A stretch of 64,000 nucleotides of DNA from Waddliaceae bacterium. Its GTDB lineage: Bacteria > Chlamydiota > Chlamydiia > Chlamydiales > GCA-2709385. A program made the position numbers and the translations under genes. Positions 35,964 through 46,229 of the stretch are shown in pieces. Position 1 is the first letter of the stretch. Every line of letters starts with the position of its first letter. The stretch spans positions 110,228-174,227 of the forward strand of contig PAQS01000024.1 in assembly GCA_002709385.1 (NCBI GenBank). The letters are read 5' to 3'. Below the pieces are notes generated by a model that was not told where the DNA came from, searched no databases, and was given only the letters and a program-made list of their open reading frames with translations.

Positions 35964-38900
35964 ATGGAAGATTATTCCAATGATAATTCAATAGATTGGA
36001 AGACGATTTATGAGACTTATTGTTCTCTCAAATCAAATGAAAGTGACCTCGCTTCTGATTTATTTCATTGTTTGCCTTATGAGAAAGCGCAAAAAATGTC
36101 CTTTAGTTCTTTTGCGTCTTCTTGGATAGGGATATCTTGGAAAAAAAAGGACTCATCCGAAAAGCTGGAATCTTTGCTTCAGGCTTGTATTCTTCGTCTC
36201 CAAACACTGGATACTTCAAGTCGTTCTCCCTATGATATTTTTCAATTCCGAACAACGATGCGGATTTGTCGTCTTGTTCTCGATTTTTCCAAAGAAAATA
36301 GTTCAAATCATGTTGTTTATTCTATAGAGAACTTAAGATCTCTCGTCATCAATCGAGAAAAAACTTCCTTAGTATTTCTTTCTTCTAAATCCTATAAGCA
36401 AACTCTTTTAGATCGTTTGTATCTTGAGATAGCAAGAGATCCCGCGCTCAATTTGGCTGAGCTTTTAGATTTTAACGTATCGGACTATGTTGAAATTGCT
36501 TCATTAGATGATCCTAAGATTGCGTTCGGTTTTCTCGCTGATTGGTGGGGAGATGGAGTTATAGATTCTATAAGAGGAAAGGCTTTATCAGGTTTAAAAA
36601 GTGAAAATGTTGCCGTTTTTTTTCGAGATCTTTTGAATGCACTGAACTTTTCTGGTGAGAAGCTTTTTTCAGCATTCGACGATATAGAAGAGTTTGGTGA
36701 GATCTTCTCTTTTCTAAAAAAACAAGATCATGTTGAGTTTTCTTTTTTTATAGAAAAAGTTCAGAAGCGTATTTCTTCTCTTCAATTAGACGAAGCTTGC
36801 ACCATTCCTATAGGCTATAATCGAGAAGATGAAGGGCATACCTTAATCTTACAGGTAATGAGGCTCTCTAAAAATAAGTATCGTTTACGGCTTTATAATA
36901 GAGGAGATGGAGTTCATTATCATTGGCAAATGCATAATGGAAAAAAAGAGAAAGTACTTCCTTTTCTTGATTTTGAAAGCAACTTACAATCTATTAGCAG
37001 TGAAAATTTCTGGGTTTCAATTATAGAACAGCGAGTAAAAAGTAAACTTGTACAAGCTGATTGCTCGATGATTTACGGTTTAATGGAGCAGTTTTTTGGG
37101 AAGCCCCTTCCCTGGAATTCTCAAAATAAAGCGAGTGATTTTTTTCACCCACATAGAACAGGTGTTTGTGTTGTAGGGGTAATGGAAGCAATGCTTCGTG
37201 ATTATTGTGCGACCCCTTTTGATTACAAAATGCTGTGTGCTCAGATGAAAGCATATGCTTTAGTTTCTTTATCTCGAAACCTTTTGAGGCCTCAAATTTA
37301 CAAAGAAGCTTTTCCTATAATGACCGTGATCTTTGAAAACGGGGTCACAGCATTATGTGACCGTTTATCGAAAGATAACGGGCTTCATTCAATGAATATT
37401 GAATTAAAGAAGAAAGTACTTTCTAGCTGTATTTATCTTTTAAGATTTCTACAAGAGCAAGATTTTTACTCGGAAGAAAAGCTAAATAAAGCCATTCAAG
37501 CACCAGTAAAAACCCAGGTACTTGAAAACGATTTAAAAGTTGAGAGAAAGGTTCATTTTAATCAAAACTCTGCAAAATTCACTAAGCACACACTAGCAGT
37601 GGTTGATTTCGATGATGTAGCTAAAGTTCCTGTTGGTCAGGGCTCTTTTCATCCGTTGACTTATTCTATCGATTTCAGTTCTAGTAGAGCATTTTTTCAG
37701 ACTGCTTCATCTCTCAAAAATCTTCAATATTCTTCTCCAGAAATCAATCAGGCAATTTTTAGTCATTATAAAAAAACTCTCTTCCAAGCACTTTTTATTC
37801 CCGATACAAAAAATAACTTGGGGGTTTTAGAAACCGTTTTAGGTTTTGAAGATGGTATTTCTCCAAAACAGCTTATACAGAATTTGGAAGACTTTTTGAA
37901 TCTTTGTCTTAAGCTACTAGGGGCTGTTTATGAAGACTGTTTTTCAGATCCTGAATACAAACTTTGTTTAGCGAAACTATTTGTTTGGGTGCATGCAGCA
38001 TCTTGTCGTATTGATGAAAAAATGGGGATCGAGACTTTAGGTCTATCTTATTACCCTATTTATGAAACTTTTCTCAAAGACTATTTAAATTCGAATATCG
38101 GTCAGCAAAAAAGTGCATATTTATCAGCAAGAATATGTAACGAGTGGCAATCGATTCTCGATTACTTCTGTCTGCATAATGAAGAAGCTAAAGTCGATAG
38201 CCATAGCGAATCATGGCCCCTTTTTTCTGAAGGGATGGGGGGCTATGGTGTTGACTCCCTCTTTGAATGGCAAGATAAGTCTAGCACACTAGCAATGTAT
38301 CGAAGTGCAGGTTTGGATTTAGAAGATTTTACTGTTCCTCGATGGGAAAAGAGTTTTATTGACTCAGCTAAAGTAGAAAAAAAATATGCCTATCTCCATA
38401 TGCTTCACTCTCTCGTTTTTACAAGCGCTAAATGCATCTTATCTCATGAAAAGAATGAAGAAGTGAAAGGGCATTTAAAGAATTTTTGTCTTAATGTGAA
38501 TACTCATGGGCTCTTGTACAACTCTCTCAAAGAAATCTGTAAAATAGGTTTTTTTGATAAGACCTTGAATTGGAGAGGACAAACAGAAAAAGATTGGGAT
38601 CAATCACTGCGAAAAAATCTTAGTAAATGGGATTCTAGTACAAGAACTCCCATTGAACGTTTCCGTAAAGTTGATGAAGAGCTTACAGAAGGAGAGGCAA
38701 TCAAATCTGTTTTTTTTGAATCTGTTAAAGGTATTTCAAATAAACAACTTTATTCCCAAGTAAAAACTCTTTTCTCTTATCGTTCGTGTTTACGATATCA
38801 AGAAATACTTTTTACTTGTTTGAAGTCAGATAACTATCTGAAGCAAAATGAAATAAGAGAAACTCTTTATTATCACCTTGAGCATGTAAATTTCCCATTA

Positions 38901-41900
38901 CAAATGTCTAAAGACACTGTTTTACAGTCTCTTTGGCTAGAGTTTTTGAATAAAGAGTTAAAGGCGAGTATTGAATCTGAAGAACGTATAGCGTCATTTC
39001 ACCGACTTGCCCGTGTTGTCTGTAGAATTTGTCAAGAACTTGAGCTAGCACAAGAGTTCCTAAAGAGCTTAAGAGAAATTGAAGAAAAACGGGTACACGT
39101 TCTCTCTCAACAAATCAAAACATTTTATCTAGAATGCTTTGCTGCTTTTGAGAATATTTCTATGGATACTCTTATGGAAAAAGAAGCGTTATTAAAAGCA
39201 TTCAGCACTTCTTTTTTCTGGCTTTCAAAAGACACGTCTCTTATTGATATGCAAGCCATTTTGAGACAAATTAACTTAGAATTTTATCATACAATTTGTT
39301 CTCATAAAAATTTTCACTCAAAAGCACTAAAAGCTTTTCAACATGCTCTTCAAGAGGTATGGACTTTCCCATATGATGCAAACTCTTTAGAAGTAAAAGA
39401 TGGAAAATTCGTCCTTTATAATGAGAAAAAAAGGCAATACCTTACCATCAATGCATTTTCTGGAATCATATCAACGAATGGGCATAGCTTTTCATCAACA
39501 AAAAGGTCTATTTCAACTTTAACAAGGTTATTAAAAGCCCCTTTATTGAACCTGAAATTTCTTGGAAAAGATTTAGTAAAAATTAATATGGAAGGATTTA
39601 GAGAATTTTATATAGAGTGTGGGGAATTATACTTTGAGTATGGAGGAGAAAGTTATCGTTATGCCCATTCAGGATACCAACGGATCGATCCTCTAGGGAA
39701 GAAACTTTATAAGGAAAACCTTTTAATCCTATCAGGTCTTCCTAACTTTTTATCGGATAAAGCATATAGCTTTTGGTTTAATGAGAAAGAGGTGATCGCA
39801 TGTTACGCCCAGGAATTCGAAGGAAGAAAAAAGCTGTGTCCACTTTTCAAAATCACATCCGATAATAAGGTTCTACTCATTGACGAAAAACGCACTTTGT
39901 ATGCTGTCGATCTGGCTCAATCTTCCTTGTCTTGTGAGTTCCCTTTTTCACAGTTAGGAAATGCTTTACTTTTACAAGATGAAAAAGGAAAAGCAAAAGA
40001 ATTATGGCTGCCAGCATATGACTGTTCAAATACAGGGCAGTTTATTCGCTTGCAGTATGATGGGAAGTATTGGACAGATTTATCTCACCCTCACCTTTGC
40101 TTGGAAAGAACCTTTGATGCAGGACTCGATGCTAACTGTTATGGAGGTATTGTTTTCTGTAATAAACAGAATATAAGTGAGCGTTATCTTTATCTGCCTT
40201 TTGGAGAATCTCAATCTATAGAACGATACAAGCAAAAAGGATTTTCTTCGAACAATTGGGGAAAAGCTTTAGAGATAAACAAAACAAAAGAAAAAGATTG
40301 GCTCATATTCTCTATGATTCCTCTTAAAAGAGGAGGAATTCATTGGGAACTTTCTCCAAATACTATCGAACAGCAGTTATTAGCTTTGTTTCATTACATG
40401 ATTCGTCCTATTCGCAATTACGAGCAAACTTTAGCCTTGCTTTCTTGTATAAGGCCTGGACGAGTTTTTACAGATTTAGAGCAAAAATATCTTGTAGAAC
40501 TAGTGAAAAAGACAGAGGAAAAAGGAATTCAGCGAGATGCTCACCCAAAAGCATCCTCATTAAATATCCTGATCTGTGCTTTATTAGCGCAAAACTGTGA
40601 AACTTATGGTGTCAGGCAACCTAAATTAAATAGCTTAGTAAAAGAAATCTATGAAAATTTTTATTCATTTCAAAATGAGGATCAAAAATTCTGTCCAAAG
40701 TCATTGTTAGCTCGTTTTGGAATTTCTTCTTCATCGTTTTCTTTACCAAAGAAAAAAGAAAGTAAAAAGTATATCTGGAGAAAAAACTGCTATCCAAGCG
40801 GATTCTTTGGGAATTTACAGTTAAAAAAAGGTGCTCTTCTTTTTAAAATGACGGAGACTCGAGTATGTGAAAAAAGTGCTCAGGATATTTTAAAAGAAAT
40901 TAAAAATACGCCTCCTCTAAAATCTACTTTTCATACAAAACCTTTACCATATGGGCGTAAAGAATACTATGGGGCACTGTCTTTACTTCTTTATCATGAG
41001 AATTCTGAAGAAAAAAATAGATTGAGAACACGTATTCTAGCAACTTTACAGAAGCGGGAAGTAGGCAATAAGAAAACGAGTAATCATGTTTTATCCCGTC
41101 TGGTTTTTCTTCATATGCTTTTGAATGAACAAAGCTTACTTAATAAAGTAAGAACACTTGTGGCGAAAGAAGATGGTGATATTGAAGAGAAATTAAATGA
41201 TATTCTCTTATCTTATCTTTCTGAAAAAAAGAGTGAACTGTTTTCGATTTTACATGATGTTTTTAAGCTAGAGAATGATACTCATCAAGAAATTCAAAAA
41301 GAACGAGTTTTAGATAGTCTTCCTGAAAGTCTATTTTTACACAGAATAGAGCTTGGTTTGACTCATTTGACTAGGAAAACTCTTGAATGTAGTGATTCGA
41401 ATGAGTCGAAATCTTTTCTCAAAGACTTGTGTTCTTTTCCTGGTAATAAAGGAAAGCTTTCTAAAGAGGAACAACAAGAAATCAATTCCTTTGAAAAAGA
41501 GCTTTCAGATGCTCTACCAATACTTCAAACGAAACAATATAAACTGTCTTCCCAAGAAGCATTACTTAATTTGCGAGAGAACTTAGAAATTACAAAGAAA
41601 GGAGATCAAAATAAAGTATCCTCTCTTAGCGAACAGATCTTAGATTTAGCAAATCAAAAAAGGAACTCTTCTGCATCTGATGTTCTTCGATCGTTTGGAC
41701 ACTTCAATGATTTGATTACGATTGAAGATTTAATAGGGCAGTGGTTTTTGTTGGAAAGAGAAGATCGTTTTGATGATCTTCCTTGGGATAAATTGAAACC
41801 TCTTATTCGCTCTTGGCTCATTCGTAAAATACGTATGCAGCAGTGTAATCGAGTGCAAAAATATATCAAGCAGCTTTTGGATATGAAAGGTAAGGAAGAT

Positions 41901-44900
41901 AGTGCCGCCTTTCAAAACCAATTAAGGGTTTTAGCTGAAGAGATAGAAGTTAGTCGAAAATCATGGAAAGGGTTTACTTTTCTTGAAATCGATAAATTAC
42001 TGATTTTTGAGTATTTATCAAATATGCGTATTCGAGGAGAACAAGCTTTAGCTATTGAACAGTTATCTAAGAATAAGAATGAACGGTTTGAAGATATTCT
42101 TCAGAGGGTCATGTCTTTTGGCAAATCATCTGTATTGAATATTTGTTTGGCGGCTCTTTTGGCCGATGGTACAAAAACAGTATTTCTTTGCCTTACCCCA
42201 GCTTTATATGCATCTCGTTATCGTTTTCATAAGAAACTTATGCAGGCAACGGGAAAAAATACGATAAGTTTTAGGGTGAGCCGTTCCGATTGTTGCCGGG
42301 TGGCAACGTTAGAGCGAATCATTTTGCAGTTGATCAATGCAAAGAAGTCGGGTTCGATTCTTGTATCTTGTCCCAATGACCTAAAGATACTCCGAAAGAT
42401 GATCATTGTACACCAAACAGAGAGAACCATTGATCAGGAGTGTTTGGATTTACTTATCGAAATCAATGTGCATTTAGCAAAAAATGGGATTGTGCTGTAT
42501 GACGAAGAAGACAGCATCATGCACTATACTGATGAATTGAATCTTCCTTTAAATCAGTCAAATCGTCTACCTGTTTTAGGATTTCAAGTTGTTTATCGTC
42601 TTTTAGAGAATCTTCTGCGACCTGATGGCTTTTTACGTGATTTGATTTTGCAGAATAAACAAGATATGCTTTCTCGCGATCGATATCGTAGCGAAATCAT
42701 CCCTTCTCTTTTGAAAAGTTTAAAGACATGTTTTTTAGAAAAGATTCAAGGAACTTCTCAATTTCATGAGTCTTTGGATGCATATTTATCAGGAAGTACA
42801 GATAAAAAACAGATTACTCTCGCTTTTCAAGAACTGTTATCTTACCACAATTCAAAAGATACAGAGTTGTATCAAATGGCTGAGGTTGCGGGTTTTATAC
42901 GAGGACTTCTCGCTCCTGATAATGGCATTCTTTATAGCTGTTTGAATGTATCGGGTGGAGATCATTATGATCTCGGACCTGAAGGTATTAGCATGCCACA
43001 CTTAGGTAGTGATGTTCCCAAAATAGGCTCGCAAGATAAAGAATCATGGGAAACAGTGTTGAAAACTGTTTTCAGTTATATGTGGCAACAATCTACAGAT
43101 AAATTCCCGGCAAATGAATTTCGAAGTTTTTTGATTCAAGAAGGAAAAAAGAACTATTTTCTTAGAGAACTGATTCAGAAAGTAAGTAGTATCGATGCTT
43201 CTCTTGATTATTGGTCTGAATTTACAAAAGTATTTGAAAAAAATGATTTGTGGATTGAAGCTTTTCATAGCTCTTTACATGAAGAGAATCAAGAAATACA
43301 GAATGCTGCCCTTTATTTACTTTTGCGCTTCCTTTGCATACATTTACTTCCTACAAAGCTTGAAGAATTTCCAAGCCAAGTCAACGCTAATATGTTTGAT
43401 TTGTTGGATATGGCAGATTCCATTGGCTATTCAGCGACAACTAGGGGAATCCAGCACCTTGGAAAAAGACTTGATAGATCACCAATGAGTACATTGCAAA
43501 TTACAGAAGTAATTTGCTCGCCTAAGAACACAGTAAGTGTTGTGCAAAGCGAGTCGATGAATGAATTATTTCATGAAATTGAAAAGCTGGGAGTATGGAC
43601 GAGTGAGGCACGATTTTGGATCGATGCAGGAGGTGAGTTCCGTAATTACTCTAACCGTATTGTTGCAGAAGCATTGTGTGAGTTCTTTGCTAAACGCGAA
43701 GATTTAGAAATGAAGTATGTCCTTTTCTACCAGAAACAAGAAGGAGATTCAATGCAGTTAATGGCCTTAAAAGTGGAAGATCAAACGATATGTTGCAAGG
43801 TCATGGATGAAACGGTTGATTCGATAGCACAAGCATGCGAGTTATCACCGGAAGAAGCACAAAGTAAGGTTTTTATCTATGCTGATCGCTTGCATACTGT
43901 GGGTACCGATATCCAAGTAGTACCAGGTTCTAAAGCTTTTGTTACATTCCGATATGTAGAAAGAGAGCCTTTTTTTCAGGCTTGTACCCGGATGCGTCTT
44001 CTTCTTAAAAAACAGCATCACTTACAGTTTTTCATTCATCAAGATATGCATGAAATTATTTGTCGTGATCTCAATATAGAAACGACTCAACTTACCCCAA
44101 AACACCTTGTTTACTGGTCAGAACTCTACAAAATTCGCCAAGGCTTTGATGCAAATTTTGCCATACTAAAAATGCGTTTGAAATCAACGTTATCTAAGCA
44201 TGTTTTCAATAAATGTTTGGAGTTGGAAGGCTGGAAACAAAAAAAGCTTTTTCAAATTGGGTACAGGCTTTTTGTAGATGAAGAAAATATGAGTTTATTT
44301 GCTCGTTACGGAAAACATATTCCAACTCTAACAAGTCCTCAGAAAGCTATTGCAGAAGAATATTCTGCTTTAATGGAAATTTGGAAGTCTTGCCGCAGTT
44401 ATTTCAATAGAAATGAGATAGAAAGTATTGAAGAAGAAATCTCTTCTATCGCGTCTCCTAATCATTTTCCACCTCTTAAATCTCTAGTTTTATGTGGAGA
44501 TAAAACAAAGACGGGAAATAAAACGGTTGAGCAAACGCGCTTGCAGTTAAGGCAGCTTGACCAACAGCAATCTAAACAACGCTTTTCTGAAGTGGAGCAA
44601 AGTAGCATAGCTGAAAATTATCTCGTTGAAGAAGAGGTTGATCTAAGCGAAGAAGATTGCGTAGATTTAATTTTAAAAAATCGTTTGCCGATTTGGAAAC
44701 TTAAAGATGAAAGCTCTGAATCGGAATCTACTTATCGATCTCTCGTATCTTATCTTTTTACAGGAAAAGACAAGTGGTTTTGTCCCGTTAACCAAGTCTT
44801 AAATCAAGAAGTAGAATTTCAACTCTCCAAAAGTTTGTATATAAGTAGGAACCTCTTAAAGACATTTAAAGAAGATCTACCGATTGATAATCTTTGTCAC

Positions 44901-45296
44901 AAAAGTACCTGTAAAAGACTACATTTTGCTCTTGTTTTTTCAGGGAAGACACTTCTTCTTTCAAGGGAAGAAGCCCAGCGAGTGAAAGAATTTTTGATGA
45001 GTAATCAAAAAACAGCATGTGCTGTGCTGATGAGTATAGATGGAGAGGTGCTAGGAGGAGACGAGCAAGCTATAACTCAAGTAGAAAGAATACGTAGAGA
45101 TTTACAGGATGCGTGTTTACTTACAGGGGATGTTTTAGCACTAGAAAAATGGTTGAAACGTCATCCTAAATCATGCATTTGGACGGAGAATACTGAAATC
45201 TTGCGCTTTTTGGCACAAAGAGTTTCATATAATTCTCAAGACTTAGAAGACCTGAGAAATCACTGTCCAAGACTTTATCCTCATATCCCAGATTAA
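35964..45296 (+). CDS. Giant DUF3638/DUF3645-like protein (3110 aa)
   Basis: A single 9.3-kb frame. The recognisable part is a helicase-like P-loop region near the C-terminal third: Walker A-like VMSFGKSSVLNICLAALLADG with G2053 and K2054, an acidic box DEEDSIMHY (2180-2183) in the place of DExD, RGLLAP near 2310, VGTD with D2649 in the place of the family RGTD, and FFQACTRMRLLL just after. This order matches the DUF3638/DUF3645 proteins known mainly as very large eukaryotic proteins and in some chlamydiae. The normal glycine before GKS is replaced (MSF for MGE). The first ~2000 residues are helical and unassigned; a HRTGVCVVGVMEAMLR block near 410 may hold a functional Cys. The enzymatic role is unknown. 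Confidence 0.75.
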   Translation: MEDYSNDNSIDWKTIYETYCSLKSNESDLASDLFHCLPYEKAQKMSFSSFASSWIGISWKKKDSSEKLESLLQACILRLQTLDTSSRSPYDIFQFRTTMRICRLVLDFSKENSSNHVVYSIENLRSLVINREKTSLVFLSSKSYKQTLLDRLYLEIARDPALNLAELLDFNVSDYVEIASLDDPKIAFGFLADWWGDGVIDSIRGKALSGLKSENVAVFFRDLLNALNFSGEKLFSAFDDIEEFGEIFSFLKKQDHVEFSFFIEKVQKRISSLQLDEACTIPIGYNREDEGHTLILQVMRLSKNKYRLRLYNRGDGVHYHWQMHNGKKEKVLPFLDFESNLQSISSENFWVSIIEQRVKSKLVQADCSMIYGLMEQFFGKPLPWNSQNKASDFFHPHRTGVCVVGVMEAMLRDYCATPFDYKMLCAQMKAYALVSLSRNLLRPQIYKEAFPIMTVIFENGVTALCDRLSKDNGLHSMNIELKKKVLSSCIYLLRFLQEQDFYSEEKLNKAIQAPVKTQVLENDLKVERKVHFNQNSAKFTKHTLAVVDFDDVAKVPVGQGSFHPLTYSIDFSSSRAFFQTASSLKNLQYSSPEINQAIFSHYKKTLFQALFIPDTKNNLGVLETVLGFEDGISPKQLIQNLEDFLNLCLKLLGAVYEDCFSDPEYKLCLAKLFVWVHAASCRIDEKMGIETLGLSYYPIYETFLKDYLNSNIGQQKSAYLSARICNEWQSILDYFCLHNEEAKVDSHSESWPLFSEGMGGYGVDSLFEWQDKSSTLAMYRSAGLDLEDFTVPRWEKSFIDSAKVEKKYAYLHMLHSLVFTSAKCILSHEKNEEVKGHLKNFCLNVNTHGLLYNSLKEICKIGFFDKTLNWRGQTEKDWDQSLRKNLSKWDSSTRTPIERFRKVDEELTEGEAIKSVFFESVKGISNKQLYSQVKTLFSYRSCLRYQEILFTCLKSDNYLKQNEIRETLYYHLEHVNFPLQMSKDTVLQSLWLEFLNKELKASIESEERIASFHRLARVVCRICQELELAQEFLKSLREIEEKRVHVLSQQIKTFYLECFAAFENISMDTLMEKEALLKAFSTSFFWLSKDTSLIDMQAILRQINLEFYHTICSHKNFHSKALKAFQHALQEVWTFPYDANSLEVKDGKFVLYNEKKRQYLTINAFSGIISTNGHSFSSTKRSISTLTRLLKAPLLNLKFLGKDLVKINMEGFREFYIECGELYFEYGGESYRYAHSGYQRIDPLGKKLYKENLLILSGLPNFLSDKAYSFWFNEKEVIACYAQEFEGRKKLCPLFKITSDNKVLLIDEKRTLYAVDLAQSSLSCEFPFSQLGNALLLQDEKGKAKELWLPAYDCSNTGQFIRLQYDGKYWTDLSHPHLCLERTFDAGLDANCYGGIVFCNKQNISERYLYLPFGESQSIERYKQKGFSSNNWGKALEINKTKEKDWLIFSMIPLKRGGIHWELSPNTIEQQLLALFHYMIRPIRNYEQTLALLSCIRPGRVFTDLEQKYLVELVKKTEEKGIQRDAHPKASSLNILICALLAQNCETYGVRQPKLNSLVKEIYENFYSFQNEDQKFCPKSLLARFGISSSSFSLPKKKESKKYIWRKNCYPSGFFGNLQLKKGALLFKMTETRVCEKSAQDILKEIKNTPPLKSTFHTKPLPYGRKEYYGALSLLLYHENSEEKNRLRTRILATLQKREVGNKKTSNHVLSRLVFLHMLLNEQSLLNKVRTLVAKEDGDIEEKLNDILLSYLSEKKSELFSILHDVFKLENDTHQEIQKERVLDSLPESLFLHRIELGLTHLTRKTLECSDSNESKSFLKDLCSFPGNKGKLSKEEQQEINSFEKELSDALPILQTKQYKLSSQEALLNLRENLEITKKGDQNKVSSLSEQILDLANQKRNSSASDVLRSFGHFNDLITIEDLIGQWFLLEREDRFDDLPWDKLKPLIRSWLIRKIRMQQCNRVQKYIKQLLDMKGKEDSAAFQNQLRVLAEEIEVSRKSWKGFTFLEIDKLLIFEYLSNMRIRGEQALAIEQLSKNKNERFEDILQRVMSFGKSSVLNICLAALLADGTKTVFLCLTPALYASRYRFHKKLMQATGKNTISFRVSRSDCCRVATLERIILQLINAKKSGSILVSCPNDLKILRKMIIVHQTERTIDQECLDLLIEINVHLAKNGIVLYDEEDSIMHYTDELNLPLNQSNRLPVLGFQVVYRLLENLLRPDGFLRDLILQNKQDMLSRDRYRSEIIPSLLKSLKTCFLEKIQGTSQFHESLDAYLSGSTDKKQITLAFQELLSYHNSKDTELYQMAEVAGFIRGLLAPDNGILYSCLNVSGGDHYDLGPEGISMPHLGSDVPKIGSQDKESWETVLKTVFSYMWQQSTDKFPANEFRSFLIQEGKKNYFLRELIQKVSSIDASLDYWSEFTKVFEKNDLWIEAFHSSLHEENQEIQNAALYLLLRFLCIHLLPTKLEEFPSQVNANMFDLLDMADSIGYSATTRGIQHLGKRLDRSPMSTLQITEVICSPKNTVSVVQSESMNELFHEIEKLGVWTSEARFWIDAGGEFRNYSNRIVAEALCEFFAKREDLEMKYVLFYQKQEGDSMQLMALKVEDQTICCKVMDETVDSIAQACELSPEEAQSKVFIYADRLHTVGTDIQVVPGSKAFVTFRYVEREPFFQACTRMRLLLKKQHHLQFFIHQDMHEIICRDLNIETTQLTPKHLVYWSELYKIRQGFDANFAILKMRLKSTLSKHVFNKCLELEGWKQKKLFQIGYRLFVDEENMSLFARYGKHIPTLTSPQKAIAEEYSALMEIWKSCRSYFNRNEIESIEEEISSIASPNHFPPLKSLVLCGDKTKTGNKTVEQTRLQLRQLDQQQSKQRFSEVEQSSIAENYLVEEEVDLSEEDCVDLILKNRLPIWKLKDESSESESTYRSLVSYLFTGKDKWFCPVNQVLNQEVEFQLSKSLYISRNLLKTFKEDLPIDNLCHKSTCKRLHFALVFSGKTLLLSREEAQRVKEFLMSNQKTACAVLMSIDGEVLGGDEQAITQVERIRRDLQDACLLTGDVLALEKWLKRHPKSCIWTENTEILRFLAQRVSYNSQDLEDLRNHCPRLYPHIPD

Positions 45297-45324
45297 GTTT
45301 GTATAGGGAGGGGAATACCCTTCA

Positions 45325-46086
45325 CTATAAAGTATCGAAAATAAATCCTAGAGTAACCCCTAGCATTACAGTACAGAAATTATTTACAGCATGTGTAGTA
45401 ATAGACTGATCTATGCCGCCAATTTCATTTGAGATAGATATTGCTGGCTGTAGCAGGAGGTTTGTTGTTTGTCCAATTGCAAATTCTAGTCCGATTGCGC
45501 TAGCATTGTTTAGGTGAGCAAGAGCAAAAGGAATATGCGCTCCAAGAATTCTTGCTTCAGGAGAGGTAATCTTCTTGAAAGCTTCTGTTTCAGATATGCA
45601 TTTTGGAGCTATTTTTTCTGCAAGTATTTGCCCGCCATGAATACCATTTTGTAAAATTCCACGGAACATAATCTCTTCTACAATTGGAGCTATAACAACA
45701 GCAGGAATGAACGCCCTTGCTATTTCTTGGATGGCACGCTCAGTTCGTGTCATAAAAGTATGGGATGGGCCTTTTGAATTAAGATAAGTATAGATGGTGA
45801 AACCAAGAACTAATGGAGATGCTCTCAAAGTCATTTTACAGCCCAAGGATACACTGTGCTTAAAACGAGAGGACCAAGAACTATTTTGGTACTTTTTTTT
45901 CTCCTGTTCAACTCTTCCCTTTTCAAAAAGATGGAAAATAGTACCTTCTTTCAAATCGATATATTTTGAAAACAAAGAAGAACTTTTAGAAAGAGTTGTA
46001 TCTTCATTTTCTGATTCATTTATGGTATTTTGACTTTCTAGATCAAAAAAAACCGCACCATTTCCGTTTAAAGTAATAAAGCTCAT
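45325..46086 (-). CDS. CPBP (CAAX-like) intramembrane metalloprotease
   Basis: A 253-residue member of the CPBP/Abi family. The motif EEIMFRG (E137, E138, R142), the second-motif His in LAHLNN (H191) and H232 in THAVNN are all in place, and the C-terminal half is hydrophobic with several membrane segments. Related proteins cleave prenylated CAAX substrates in eukaryotes or act in bacteriocin immunity and membrane protein control in bacteria. The N-terminal ~85 residues are soluble and unique. The ATG is preceded by AAGG at five bases. In an intracellular bacterium it might act on host-type prenylated proteins, but nothing here shows that. Confidence 0.82.
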   Translation of the reverse strand: MSFITLNGNGAVFFDLESQNTINESENEDTTLSKSSSLFSKYIDLKEGTIFHLFEKGRVEQEKKKYQNSSWSSRFKHSVSLGCKMTLRASPLVLGFTIYTYLNSKGPSHTFMTRTERAIQEIARAFIPAVVIAPIVEEIMFRGILQNGIHGGQILAEKIAPKCISETEAFKKITSPEARILGAHIPFALAHLNNASAIGLEFAIGQTTNLLLQPAISISNEIGGIDQSITTHAVNNFCTVMLGVTLGFIFDTL

Positions 46087-46109
46087 AAAAACCTTCGATT
46101 TCTTGATTT

Positions 46110-46136
46110 AAAGGAGGTTATTTTATGTTTATATAA
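46110..46136 (+). other. Perfect Shine-Dalgarno followed by a three-codon ORF
   Basis: AAAGGAGG, the full complement of the 16S rRNA tail, lies at 46110-46117, seven bases before ATG TTT ATA TAA (46125-46136). There is no longer frame after it. It could be a leader peptide, a relic of a lost gene, or chance. Confidence 0.35.
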
Positions 46137-46197
46137 ATAAAAAAGAAATATTTTCGTTATATTATCTTTATATTTGCCTGCTACATTTTGATTTGTT

Positions 46198-46206
46198 TGA
46201 TATAAT
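46198..46206 (+). promoter_or_regulatory. Extended -10 promoter element
   Basis: TGATATAAT is a perfect extended -10 (TGnTATAAT), 23 bases upstream of the ATG of the 211-residue gene. A -35 at the normal distance is poor (TTGCCT lies at 21 bases), as is common for extended -10 promoters. Confidence 0.55.
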
Positions 46207-46229
46207 GCATGAACTAAATAAGAAGGTAA

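Noticed and set aside
43195-43488. 97-residue frame inside the giant gene
   Set aside because: Alternative frame of the DUF3638-like gene; hydrophobic run is a by-product of its codon use.
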